Of a stretch of DNA of 64,000 nt, positions 1-10,810 are shown in pieces (the stretch's first letter is position 1; every line of letters starts with the position of its first letter). Position numbers and translations under genes: made by a program. This DNA comes from Timema cristinae (taxonomy: Eukaryota > Arthropoda > Insecta > Phasmatodea > Timematidae). The DNA is taken from NCBI GenBank assembly GCA_039000515.1, contig JBCFYV010000012.1, forward strand, positions 10,432,676 to 10,496,675. The letters run 5' to 3'. The notes below the pieces were generated by a model that saw only the letters and a list, made by a program, of their open reading frames with translations, was not told the DNA's origin and did not search any database.

Positions 1-379
1 AATACCTACCTAACACATACCGTCACACGGACTAAAACAGCATATTTTTAAACTATTAACTGCAAAAGTGAGCATATGTCCGAAAAGGCGTAAGTCTTTT
101 ATTGTCTCGTTTTCCAGTGTTGGGAAAGTAAGGGTTCAACTCCAAGGTTGGCATACTGAGGTAGATTTTCTAGATAGTTTTCCAGTTTTCCTCAATCCAT
201 TATTTTCTACTTTGTTAACCTAATTTTTACAAAGCCCTTAAATATCTTACGTTGAACATCGATAATATAATACAGACCTATCGATATCTATAAAGATTTC
301 TTGGAAACAACTGTAGTAGAATAATTAAAACTATTAATTCCAGAGTACGTCCTTAGTAGGTTTTCTTAAACACAGCCAA
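1..379. other. AT-rich non-coding DNA
   Basis: No reading frame, tRNA-like box or paired terminal repeat was recognised here. The composition matches the rest of the non-coding part of the window. Confidence 0.5.
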
Positions 380-600
380 ACCGGTGGACATAAGGACTTA
401 AATGGCAAGCTAATCTAGTTTGCTGGTGAATAGGAGGCTGAGATTTGAATCGTAGCCCTGGGTATTAAGGGTGGTTTTCCCTAGGTGGATACCCACTTTA
501 TTCACACAAATGTGGTTACATTTACTCTAAATTTCATTTCCTCATTTCTACTGAATTATGATGTTAAATGCGGGTTGGTCTAACGAGTAGTAAGACTCTG
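380..600 (+). repeat. Degenerate SINE-A copy
   Basis: Recognisable from its internal order: a B-box-like 'gatttgaatc', a 'ggtggttttcc' block, a 'tacatttactctaaatt' block and the family 3' end 'gagtagtaagac'. It is strongly diverged compared with the best copy at 35.8 kb. Confidence 0.6.
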
Positions 601-613
601 ATGGAAGGTTATC

Positions 614-1638
614 AAGCCGCGTTCAGACGGGTGTAACGTGAACTGTAAGTAACGATGTAATGTAACGCGAATATTTTGGACGTCACATGAGCAATCCTAC
701 TAATTCTACCGAGAATCTTCTGACCCACTCAGTTGATGCGAATATGCCGCAGAGAGATGAGTGCTAGTTGTTGGTGCTAGCCTTATTTTTATGTATTTAA
801 TCATGGTAGGTATAAACAAACCTAGATGTCGTCGTTGGTGGGAAACACAATTCTATAAAGAGATACAAGGTTCAGAATTAATTTCGGATTTAAACTGTCA
901 ACAAATAAGTTGACTGTATAAAAACTTCACACGTATGTCACCCACTGATTTTGAGTATTTAATAACAACAATTAGATCAAACATATAAAAATATGATACA
1001 ATAATGAGCTCAGCCATTTCACTTTAGTAGTATTATTAGTTAAGAATAAGTATAATAAATAAAAGTTATGTACTAAGCATGGATGTAATAAGTCTATATA
1101 CCTTTCCCAGTACCCTCGCCATTTTTTGTCTTGCCCTTTTCTCTTCGATAAGATGCTAGCAAACTTATCATTATTACTTTACATTCCTCTGCATCAATCT
1201 CATAGAAGTACTAATTTCTAACCAGGCATCATTCTTAAAAGGTTTTTTGTAGTAATCTGGGTGTTTTTGGTTCCGCAAAACAGCTTTACTTTAGTATATT
1301 TCGATCAATTTGAGTGATTTATCGTCACTCCACATATTCGTAACTTTAATAAGTCAGTCTAAGTAAGTAAAGCAAATAAGTAGATTTCTATAAGTAATTT
1401 AAACAAAAATAAATAAATAAAGTAAACAGACCACCCCACCATTTTCCATTTACACATTCACCATGAATCACCTCCAAACGTCCACTGCAAGAGCCTTTGT
1501 GTTCGCTTCAAAAACCGACAGATGACGAACCTCCGCCGCGAGCATTACATTACATGCTCATTGTGCGTCCTAACGAACAAATAGCGTTACATTACATCAT
1601 CTATTACATTACACGTTACACCCGTCTGTACGAGGCTT
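614..1638 (+). mobile_element. PIF/Harbinger-type DNA transposon, internally deleted
   Basis: The two ends are imperfect inverted repeats tens of bases long. The left end reads 'cagacgggtgtaacgtg' and the right end is its complement 'cacgttacacccgtctg'; the similarity then continues inward as 'gatgtaatgtaacgc'. Between them lies a relic of the N-terminal part of a PIF/Harbinger transposase on the + strand, while no catalytic (DDE) part was found, so the element is non-autonomous. The exact outer edges and the 3-bp target duplication expected for this superfamily (TTA/TAA) could not be fixed with confidence. Confidence 0.75.
815..1025 (+). pseudogene. PIF/Harbinger transposase N-terminal relic
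   Basis: One frame reads through 'KPRCRRWWETQFYKE', 'GSELISDLNCQQIS' and 'RMSPTDFEYLI', the pattern of the N-terminal region of HARBI1-like transposases found next to arthropod PIF elements. Stop codons interrupt it after 'CQQIS' and again about 30 codons later, with more following. The nuclease domain with its DDE residues is missing, so no active protein can be made. The assignment rests on pattern recognition of the N-terminal motifs and on the flanking inverted repeats. Confidence 0.7.
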
Positions 1639-2089
1639 TACAGGCGGGATTGTCTCAGAGCGGTATGCAAAAACGTTGGTGAATGCTTAGTGGACCGATT
1701 GTGTGGTCCCGAGCATATTATCACTCCATCTTTTAACCCATTATGACGCAAGAAAACCCACGCTATACTGTAACAAGTTCAAACAAATTGGCTAACACTC
1801 ACCCTCTGCCCTGTTGGACTCATACTCCAGCGCACATGTGCCATGACCTCCTCTCCCTAACACACAATTCCATGGACTGACATGGTGTGATTCAACCCTC
1901 TGCTCAAGAATAAAGCTACGCCCAGGAAAAAACAAGCGAAAGCGACTCGGCGAGTCTAGTTATCATTTCCTCCACCTGGACTACTCCAGCGCCTTCTCCT
2001 AGTTCCCCAGGGGTGTGCAATCTTCCTATCCCTGTCCGCCAATTCCGTCCCTTCCACTCCGCTTTCTCCTCTTTTTCCCCTACTCTCTG
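1639..2089. other. Non-coding, relatively GC-rich stretch
   Basis: The second half is rich in CCTCC/CTCC runs and contains more CpG than its surroundings. No reading frame with a recognisable product was found. It leads directly into a TATA-like motif. Confidence 0.35.
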
Positions 2090-2171
2090 GGGGCGTGTCA
2101 GTTTATGTGCTCGCTATATATTGTGATGTTTCGCTAGTCTCGGTACTCATTGTACCATAGGCTTGAAAAAG
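2090..2171 (+). promoter_or_regulatory. Possible core promoter with short first exon
   Basis: A TATA-like 'ctatatatt' is followed after about 30 bases by 'tactcattg', which could serve as an initiator, and then by 'gaaaaaggtgag', a strong 5' splice-donor match. The preceding few hundred bases are more GC- and CpG-rich than the flanks. No coding sequence links it to a gene; the nearest same-strand gene starts about 30 kb away. An old LTR fragment is an alternative. Confidence 0.2.
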
Positions 2172-2925
2172 GTGAGAGCAGCCAATTAAGCTAAGGTTTA
2201 ATTCAATTCATCAAAATTCTCTTTCAGATAAATATGTGGGATATTTTCAAAATGGTTCATTCGGACTTATAAACTTAAATGGTCTATTATGGGATGGTTT
2301 GTTTTTTTTGTATCAGCGTGGTTAATCTGTAATCGCGTTTTCATTTTATTTAACGCTAAGGGGAAACTTTTCCTTTGTTAAAATGTGAACTTGATTTCTA
2401 TTTTTTTCGCCAGGCGTCTAACCTTTGATTGCGCTCTTACCGCATTTCTGATCAAATTTGTTTGTGTCATTTGTTGGGAAACGTATGTTAGGGAAATTAG
2501 CTTAGATTGTGGATGTATTATCCTTTATTATCATATGAGAAACACACAATAAATTGTTTATATTATGCATGTATCCTTGATTACCTTGGCTGCATTAAGC
2601 GGTTAAAAGGGAAAGCTGGCCGGCTGTATCGTTCTTTACGACTCTTTGGGATTCATTGTTAGACAGGGCACCTACATTTTAAATTGTTTTACTAACATTA
2701 AGATGCGAGCGAACCTTTCTGTAGTGGTTAGATATTTTCTTAGTGTTCTTCTTTATATCATGTGTCTCTACGCCCTTGGATGGAGTATTAGCGCTAGAAG
2801 TGGTAGAACTTTATTACGAGTTTACCGTGCAATATTTGAATCCATTGTTATTATAAGGCCCTGAAAGTTGGCGCCATTATGGGCGAGCTATTTTTATATT
2901 TATCTATTCGTTTCAAAACTTTCTA

Positions 2926-2971
<46 letters not shown>

Positions 2972-4324
2972 TATAGGGCCCATATCTATAGATAAAATTA
3001 TGTACAGTTTATTGAAGCAATTATTCCACATATTATATACCCTATACTCTATTTATCTTAAAAGTTAGCAAGCTTTCTTTTATTAATTACAAGCAATCCC
3101 TTGTGGCATAAAAATTATATAGGTATCCCTCCCTCCCCCACCCCCCATGGTGCCCGTATCTCTGAAACGTAATTCTAAAACTGATAAAAAATATTTTCTT
3201 CAAAAATTTGTTTAAAATAGCATAGTTAAAAAGCTAATTGAAAATTTAAAAATCCTACTTCAAGGTGCAATTGGACCCCCTTCCGTCCGCCTATGTTAAG
3301 AATGTGTGATCTCTGCGTGCCGTAGATTTGGTTGGACATCGCACACAGACAAACACTTCTTTTTATTATTATAAACTATTATGTAACATTGTGGCTTATA
3401 AAATACGGCTATAGGCTATTCTAGTCCATTAAAGTATTGATGTCACCTTTCAGGGTAAACCGATTGTAGACTACATACATATTATTTTCATACGTGAGAT
3501 ACAGATGCTCAAAATGCTTTCCTATTTACTATTTAACATATTATGTTATTAAATGAATGGTTTTTAAATAGGAACTAATGAGTATGTAACTATACACATA
3601 CAATTTTAACTTTTTTTTATCATCATAAATTAAGATTAGATACTTATTTGTTTTACCGTTCGATCCTTTAAATATGTTGCTGGCTATCTTGCATACAAGA
3701 TAGAATGGAAATTTCACTGTAAACTCTGCTTGAGTACATTAACAAAGTGTGATGCCAGCATGAAGTCATGGCATGATTATCCAATTTTTCATAGAGTATA
3801 TCTCAATAAAGAGCATGATGACTTAGAGAATCTCAAATCCCCTACAGATATGTTCACACACATATCCTAAAGACATTTCCTTATGTGCAACACAAAGAAG
3901 GTATTGTACATATAATGTTAAGAAAGGCATTGAAGAAAATAGGGATAATATATCCTCATTGGCTTAAACATTGCAAAAATCACAAGCTATTTTGCACAAA
4001 GCCACCTCCTTAAAGTTAGAATTCACAATCACTTGTGGACTGCAAAGGAGAATATTTAATGTTTAGGGAAACCGACGCAGAAAATATGGAACGTATTACA
4101 CCAATAATCTCATCTCGTTGAGTGAACGTTGGAGAGTGGAGTACTTGTAACTTTGAGCTGATTTTAATCCCAATTAAATGTAATAAATTAACTGTGTTTT
4201 GGCATATTTCTATGAATCTAGACTCCTGTATAAAAATTTATATTTGTACCGTGTTCCATTTTGAAACGTTGAAATAATGTAAGGATTTATAAGTAGTAAT
4301 ATTTAATGATTGTGATTGTTTTAC
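2172..4324. other. AT-rich non-coding DNA with a (TA)n run
   Basis: No exon was recognised. A TA dinucleotide tract lies at about 2926-2964. The stretch after 3100, with 'ccctccctcccccacc' and a string of A/T blocks, looks like repeat-derived DNA but no partner copy was identified. Confidence 0.5.
2926..2964. repeat. (TA)n microsatellite
   Basis: An uninterrupted TA dinucleotide tract of about 39 bases. It accounts for the run of alternating I/Y residues in forward translations. Confidence 0.9.
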
Positions 4325-5597
4325 CAGTGGCGCAGGAACTAGGGGGTACGGGGGTAAATTTTACCCCCCCAAGAAATGGAGGGGGGTAAAAAGTATAATT
4401 TTTACCCCTCCGCTCTCAAACAAATATAATAAAACTTTTAGATACTAGAAAGATCTTGTTGAGGCAAGATACACAGTTCACTCTAAGGTAACATAATAAA
4501 ATTAAAATATAATCCTGTTTCGAGTGGTTTTATTGGCTAGTCCTGACCTATCGTAGGTACTGCTTAGTGCTTGACAGCAACCACCAGTCTCCACCACGCC
4601 CTTCTGCTAGGCGCGACAGTGCTGCTATGTTACTTTACAAGTCCACTTGTGACTTGTGCCAAGGTCTTGGAGGGGGAGGGGTTGAGCCAGAAGAGAGGTA
4701 GGGGTTGTAAATACCGTCTGGTATTCACTATTCACTCATTCACGTGGGGAGGGGTGACTTGAGTGTGTCGTGTCCTAGAAGACTCGAACACAATGAAACA
4801 CAAACAGAAGGTCACACATGGGCAAGTCCCAAAGATAATATGAAGTCGGTATACTATGAAACCTTGGACACAATCTGTGGAGAAATTGAATACAGGTTCA
4901 ATCAACCAGATTTTCAAGAGTACTGCATATTGGAGGAAATCTTACTCTCGAAGTCAAATGAATTTACTGAACCCACGATGAAAGTTTTGAACAAAAGAAG
5001 TATTTGCCCAAAAGAGCTGAAAACTGAGCTGATGATGTGTAGCAAAATCATTCATTTTTCTAGCATCTCCACCACGTTCACCGAATTTCAAGGCCTGCAC
5101 GAGGAAACACAAAGTTTATTTCCTCACACAGAAGAGATTTTGAAAACTCTGATAGTGATACCAGCTACTGCAGAAAGAAGTTTTTCAATGCTTGGACGCA
5201 TAAAAAACTATCTTCGCTCTACGATGAGGCAACGTAGACTAAATCACCTGTGTCTGCTTAATGCATACCCTAAGAGACTCGACAAACTTGACATTGCGAA
5301 ACTAGTTAGTGGTTTTATAGCTAGTATCGAATATGAAGCAAAGGTGTTTGGAAACGTAATTTAATTTTGTTGTTTTTAATCATTTTGAGTTGAGCAGCAT
5401 CAGATATATTATTTCTTAATTAGTTTTGTGTGTATTCATTCTAATGTTTGGCATGCCCATAATTAATGAGAAAAAAACACGTTTGGTCTATTAAATATTA
5501 TATTTTATTGGTCTTTTTTAAATCTAAAAAATGTTATTCCCTATAAAAGCCCATGATTATATTTACCCCCCCAAATAAAAACGTTCCTGCGCCACTG
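4325..5597 (+). mobile_element. hAT transposon, 1273 bp, bounded and internally deleted
   Basis: It starts 'cagtggcgcaggaac' and ends with the exact complement 'gttcctgcgccactg', a perfect 15-bp terminal inverted repeat. Directly outside both ends is the same 8-bp sequence 'tgttttac' (4317-4324 and 5598-5605), the target duplication size typical of hAT elements. Just inside both ends are C/G runs ('ttacccccccaag', 'ttacccccccaaat'). Only the C-terminal part of a transposase remains, so it probably cannot move on its own. The perfect ends and intact duplication suggest a fairly recent insertion. Confidence 0.93.
4744..5364 (+). pseudogene. hAT transposase, C-terminal part with dimerisation domain
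   Basis: This open frame of 206 codons ends in a hAT C-terminal dimerisation domain: around residues 139-175 it reads 'IPATAERSFSMLGRIKNY' and then 'RQRRLNHLCLLNAYP'. The N-terminal BED/TTF-type zinc finger and the RNase-H-like catalytic core that a full hAT transposase carries (usually 550-700 residues) are absent. The frame is open but is a fragment. The first dozen or so residues look unrelated to the family, so true homology probably begins near 4790. It lies entirely between the terminal repeats of the element. It could still dimerise with, and interfere with, a full-length transposase, but that is speculation. Confidence 0.85.
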
Positions 5598-5605
5598 TGT
5601 TTTAC

Positions 5606-6069
5606 AAACAAAACCAGCTGTTTGGCTTAAGCTCTAGGTTTACAACTTTGGCTTTTAAATAGTAGGCTTGGATAGGAGGTATGTTTCAATAAAACACTTT
5701 AGTTGTTAAAGTGTGTAAAAGCTCAAATATGTACCGGTTTCTAACTAAACACTTCATAAGACTATATAATTATATTTGATCGGTTAAAAATAAATACAAT
5801 ATTCAAATAATGGGACATTATGACTGTATGAACTCAAAGACTTACATAATTGGTCAATGTATTATTTACTACTTTTTGCTTCTTAAATTGTGATTATTTT
5901 ACTCCATAGTGCCATTGAGCCTTTAGTTGAAAGTAGTTTTAAGAATGTATAAAAATGTGCTTGCACCATTGAAGCGTATAAAACTATGATTTGTGCTCAT
6001 CTTTACATAAATAGACACTTTTTACTTTCTCTTGACACCTTTAAAAGAAAAGTACTTTGCTAGTAAAAA
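5606..6069. other. AT-rich non-coding DNA
   Basis: Flank of the hAT insertion. Nothing recognisable on either strand. Confidence 0.5.
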
Positions 6070-6084
6070 AAATATCCAAATTTT

Positions 6085-6490
6085 AATAACTGTCAACTCC
6101 CGAAACCAAAAAGGTGTTTTTTGCGATGCCGTCTGCCTGTGTTTCTATATCTAGACCTAGAGCAGACACCATTTTACTGGTTAGACTAAAACTTAGTATA
6201 TATGGTTTTATATGGTTCCCCCAAGGAGTTTTTGGAGTAAGATATCTTACCCTATAATTGAGGGTAGCTTAGTAAAGGTAAAAAAGAGAAAAATCCACTG
6301 TAACGATTTTTATTAAATTTCGTATCTGGGCATTGCTTATCATTATAAACTAATCATCCCATGAACATAATTTTAAGGGTAATTTACATAAGCAGATATT
6401 GCCAATTTTAATAATATATTTGCAAGTATTTGAGACACGAAATAATTCAATATTGTAAGGTTGTAACAAAATTAAAATTAGAAAAAACCT
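6085..6490 (+). repeat. Single copy of dispersed repeat R (gtctgtctg family)
   Basis: The block order matches the tandem units at 21.3-24.5 kb: 'cccgaaaccaaaaaggtg', 'gatgccgtctgcctgtg', 'ctagagca', 'attttactgg', 'taaaacttagtatat', 'ggttccccc', 'gtaacgattttta'. It is an isolated unit and non-coding. The element class is not known to me. Confidence 0.7.
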
Positions 6491-6526
6491 TTACTTTAAA
6501 TATGTTTTTATAAAACCAATAGGAGG

Positions 6527-6905
6527 CTGTCCTTAAATTACGTAAGGGTTTTTTTCCCATTATTTTGACCCCCCTTACTCCCCAAATCTCCCTACTTAAG
6601 GGATCGTAAGATTTTTCGATCCCCCCTCTCCCCTTACCGATCTTATGTAATTTTCTTACAATTTGGTAAATTATATTATTTTAGACAAAAGGATTGGTGA
6701 TGTGAAATTATAGAATACTTATCGCAGTAAAATTAGGTGTAGAACATCATAAATAAATGACATTTTATAGTTATTTATAGCTGTGTGTGTCTATAGACAA
6801 TGCATCATCGCCATCTCTCATCGCTAGATGCAACCTTTTTGACCCCCCGCCACCCCAAAAAAAATCCTTATGTGATTCTTGGTAGGTCCTTAGCTTCCGA
6901 TCTAT
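6527..6905. mobile_element. Miniature element with 'aaattacgtaagg' end
   Basis: The left end 'gtccttaaattacgtaaggg' followed by a T-run and a C-rich block resembles the complement of the right side ('ccccaaaaaaaatccttatgtgatt'), an imperfect inverted repeat. The inner 'atttggtaaa...gatgtgaaat' region is matched by a second, left-end copy at 19.05 kb. It is non-coding; the superfamily and target duplication were not resolved. Confidence 0.5.
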
Positions 6906-7320
6906 TGGCAAATATTTTTTTAATTGAGGTCTCAGAAAACGGGAGTTTATTACTATGCTTTTTGATGAAAATATGAAAATCTGTAAAATATGAATAATGA
7001 ACAATACGTTTCTTTCATTTATGTCTCTTGGTGGAATGTGATGCTCATTTTTTCCATCGTGTTTCTGTCAAAATGTATATTATCTGGTTTCACAAATATT
7101 ATGAGTTTTAAGTAAATGTTTCCATTTTTAGACAAAGTAGAAAGAAAGTCTGTTTGGTGCACCATACCATTGATTTATTGAGGTAGGCCTAGTTATTAGC
7201 CTTAATAATATGGACACAAGTTAATATTATACAACTTATAAACTTGTTTGTAGTTTCGTCTTTATTAAAACATTATTTCTCAACTTAGTGGATACTAAAA
7301 CTGATATCATAGAAGAATTC
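6906..7320. other. AT-rich non-coding DNA
   Basis: No gene or repeat end was recognised here. Confidence 0.45.
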
Positions 7321-7341
7321 TTTATTATTATTATTATTATT

Positions 7342-7471
7342 AGCACCGCGTCTTACTACCCATTCGGGTTATAGGCACTTACGCTAATGTGTAATGGTAG
7401 GGTGATTGTGAAATGAAATGAAGGACCTACAGTTTAACGTGGAATCCGAACCACGGTGGAGGCCAATTCTT
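7342..7471 (-). repeat. SINE-A copy, minus strand, partial
   Basis: The family 3' end in reverse ('agcaccgcgtcttactaccc' then 'attcgggttata') is preceded by a (TTA)n tract that acts as its tail. The 5' half is diverged or missing. Confidence 0.75.
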
Positions 7472-7679
7472 TATTGAAAACATTTATCTAAAGGTAATTT
7501 CGGCCAAAATAGTCCATTTCAACTGCTATTTAAAAATAATATATCTAAATATTAGAAGTATAAAGCACAAATATGAGGATGTATTATGTTTTCTCTCTTA
7601 TATTAAACTAAATATTGATATAATAATATTAACACGAGTGTGGATATACGGGGATGAGACATTATTGCTTAAAATTCCA

Positions 7680-8160
7680 AACTAAAGGGCCAATTTTGTT
7701 TGTAGACACAATAAATTAGGTGGGGGAGTTTGTGGTTTTGTTATAAGAGCTTAAATGTTTCAAACATGGACATTTGAACTTTTTAGTAAAGGTTCCTTTT
7801 TGGCTCTATACCAGAGATAAGACCGAATTTTGTGACATTCATCAACCTGTAAGAGATGAAAAAGGGGATTCAAAAGTTTTCAAAAATCACTGACCTTGCA
7901 ATTTTTGAACTAGTGGACGTAGAGCCTTGGAATTTAAAATGAATGTTTCTGTATAGAAATGGGGGATATATTTTTAGGGTTTTTCAAATTTTATCACCTA
8001 AAGGGGTGTAAAGGGGGGGAAAGGGGCATTAAATTCTTTATCCTCCAATAAAGGTGAAATTTGATATATGGAGGGTTATCGGGTCGCAGAATACTAATAT
8101 GAAATTAATTTATGTACGGCATCCACACGATGATTCCCGGGGTGCGTTGGTTAAGTGTGT
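7680..8160. other. Unclassified repeat-like DNA
   Basis: Blocks such as 'ttcaaattttatcacctaaa', 'ggggtgtaaaggggg' and 'aggtgaaatttgatatatgg' look like dispersed non-coding insect repeats, but no second copy is present in the window to prove it. Confidence 0.3.
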
Positions 8161-8344
8161 TCAAGATTACCAAAACTAATATAAATAAATACTTTCCAGG
8201 GTGATAGAAGATTGAAATTTTGCAAACAACAAATGGGACCACTCCAAATAATTATAAAAGTATGAACATTTTTGTTTAATAAGTGGGACCCTGGAACATA
8301 GGAAGGGGATATAAACAGAATAAAAACCTTTTATGTGTGCTAGA

Positions 8345-8546
8345 AAACCTAAATTTGACAGTCGTTTAGGAGGACAAGATTCGAATCTAGGTCGGTTGAA
8401 CTGGGGATGGTTTTTCCTAAATAGTTTTCCACTCTCCATCCACGTAACTACGGGTTCACTTCCTCTATATTCACCTCCCGTAGTCCTAGCCCATTAGCGT
8501 AATTAGTACTTAGGCATATAGCCCGAATGGGTAGTAAGACGTAGTT
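8345..8546 (+). repeat. SINE-A copy
   Basis: B-box 'gattcgaatctaggtcgg', then 'ggtttttcctaaatagtttt', 'tgcgggttcac'-like block ('actacgggttcacttcctct') and the 3' end 'gggtagtaagacgtag', followed by a (TTA)n-like tail. The tRNA-like head is diverged. Confidence 0.85.
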
Positions 8547-8805
8547 CAAAGTATTATTATTACTATTATTAAATAGAAAAAAATAAAGTCTCAATGTTTA
8601 TCATTTGCTGAGCTACAGCCCAATTTTCCTGGGAAGGCCCAATTAGAAAAATACAAACATGAGTATTTTTGGTGTCCAAAAGTGAAAATATTTTAATGTG
8701 TTACCAGTGTTAATTTATAATATGTATCAAAAGTGACAACTGCAGTTATCATGACCTGACTTACTGATACTTGAAAATAGATCTAGTAACATTTCTAGAG
8801 AGAAT

Positions 8806-8836
8806 AACCGGAACGGGTAGTAAGACGTAGTGCTAA
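8806..8836 (+). repeat. SINE-A 3'-end fragment
   Basis: Only 'ccggaacgggtagtaagac' plus 'gtagtgctaag' remains, the last ~30 bases of the SINE, as expected from a strongly 5'-truncated insertion. Confidence 0.7.
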
Positions 8837-8839
8837 GAA

Positions 8840-9341
8840 AAGAAAATTCTAGCTGTCAGTTAAGGTTCTTCCTATGAACAATAGACTGTAATAATTGCAA
8901 CCTTCTTAAGCACACACATTCTACCTTATATCACGAGAGTTATAATTGGTTCTCCAAACTTATTATTGTATTTTATGTTGATAATAAAGCTCTAATCTTC
9001 TATTGTTTTATATTTCCTCCATTTCATGTCCGCATGACTAGCAGAGTTTATGACTAAATACTTCAATGCAAATGTGAATAAAATACATAAAATGTACTTA
9101 CGTATAGTCGTGCCACCCTAGGAAACCCCTTATCAGATTGTTCAGAAAAGTTACTAAAACCGTTATCATGTATAAGTGCAAATATGTCAAGCCATATTTT
9201 CAGTAACTCTGACATATTGTGTTCATTTTGATAACTATTTATTTATTTAGTGACTTCTTCTTAACTGTTTATGCGTGTACTGCACATACTTTGGTCAATG
9301 TTAGCTTGTCTATATTTACTTTTAAATCTTCTGAACTGTTA

Positions 9342-9348
<7 letters not shown>
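8840..9348. other. AT-rich non-coding DNA
   Basis: Nothing recognisable. Confidence 0.45.

Positions 9349-9419
<71 letters not shown>
9349..9419. repeat. (TA)n microsatellite, about 70 bp
   Basis: An uninterrupted alternating T/A tract, one of the two longest in the window. Confidence 0.95.
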
Positions 9420-9421
<2 letters not shown>

Positions 9422-9599
9422 TAAGGTGTCAAGGGTATAGAGTAGGTAGCTTACATATAGAATGTAAACAACAATGTTGACCTAGTTACAAACTTGAGCA
9501 TTTGTACATTTTAGAGCCCATTTCATCCAGAGAATACAGATACAGATAATACAGATCGAAACAGACCTCTCTATCACCGGCGAACAACGATAGATATAC

Positions 9600-9825
9600 A
9601 TCTAGTCACGTGTCATTTACCCACATCGGTGGGCACGTGGACTACAATGTTAAGCTCATCTTGTCTGGTTTTGACGTGAACAGAGAGGTCGGGGTTCAAA
9701 TTTTGATCTAGTGTAACGGAAGGTGGCTTTTCCTAATTAGTTTTACACATTTCCTTTAAACTCTACCTTATTCATCCCACTATATATATATATATATATT
9801 GTGTGTGTGTGTTTATACACTGTAG
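9600..9825 (+). repeat. SINE-A2 copy
   Basis: The head 'ggtgggcacgtggactacaa' and 'aagctcatcttgtctgg' define a subfamily also seen at 25.06 kb. It is followed by a B-box-like 'ggggttcaaatt' and the shared body 'cttttcctaattag'. The 3' part is replaced by (TA)n/(GT)n. Confidence 0.7.
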
Positions 9826-10025
9826 ACTACGTCTTATTACCTGTGCGTGCTATCCGCATGGACTTACTCTAATGGGGAAGGGAGGCGTAAGGTAGAATTG
9901 AGAGGAAATGTACCTGTATTTGGGTGGAGGTAAAGTGGAAAACCATTTAGAAAAAATCCCCTTTACTATAACCGAGCGGGATTTGAAACCCGATCTCCCC
10001 ATCAACGACGATGGAGATAAAAATA
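9826..10025 (-). repeat. SINE-A copy, minus strand, tail-to-tail with its neighbour
   Basis: Read in reverse it shows 'gatcgggtttcaaatcccg' (B box), 'aaatggttttccac' and the 3' end 'gtaataagacgtag'. It lies tail-to-tail with the + strand copy immediately to the left, making a potential long-hairpin transcript. Confidence 0.75.
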
Positions 10026-10329
10026 TATTCATTCAAATTGTATTGATGAGCTACACTTTGCTGCAGTAGGTTAAATATGAATCAAATTATCAGCAGTAGA
10101 TTTCTGTCACAGATTTATTATTGGGCTATTTATTATACGTAAGTCTAGGACAGTACATTTAAAGAAACACGCGCTTCTCAGAAATAATGTGAAAAGGATT
10201 TTACCAGTAAAATATATTTTTTATACCTATCTTCATGTTAAAAGGAACAACTCCGCAGTATTTGGCAAAGACGCCACTTCTCTATACCAATAAGAAGATA
10301 GCCTTCACAACACCTGTCGCCAGGATCTT

Positions 10330-10810
10330 TCTAGTTAGTTAGTTTTTACATGGGACGAGGGGACCAAGAGGCAAGGGGTATGTCATATATAAGCCGTTGT
10401 GCGTATGTTTAAGCATGCAGGGGATCCACCCGCATAACCCCCTCCACACACGCACAAGTCAGTTAGAGCCACACACTGGCAGTCACGTCTAACACAGTAT
10501 AAAATAACTTACATTAATATTGAAAGTGTGCATTGATATGAAGTATTTAATTGGAGTATGCAAACGTACCTAATTAACAGATGTCATTTAAATAAACCGT
10601 GTGTGAATCAACAGCCATCAACAGTTCTCTTTCTTACATTTTATTAATATACCGATTTAATTAGTGCTTGACCACGGAGCTATAGACAGCTGGTTAAACG
10701 GTATATTTTCCGTACAGTGATGATAGGCGCTCGATCACGGAGCTATAGACAACATAAACATCGTCACAGCATTATTATATTTGGAATTAATCCGTAGTAT
10801 TTCAATCGAC
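10330..10810 (+). promoter_or_regulatory. Possible solo LTR or promoter
   Basis: A clear TATA box in 'catatataagccg' is followed about 200 bases later by the polyadenylation signal AATAAA ('ttaaataaaccgtg'), the spacing expected within a retrotransposon LTR. A block 'acggagctatagacarc' occurs twice, 64 bases apart, just downstream. No terminal TG..CA pair, primer-binding site or second LTR could be established, so a cellular promoter or chance remain possible. Confidence 0.25.

Noticed and set aside
2868..3068. Open frame with YIYIYI repeats
   Set aside because: It is the translation of a (TA)n microsatellite; the same explanation covers the frame at 9219-9440.
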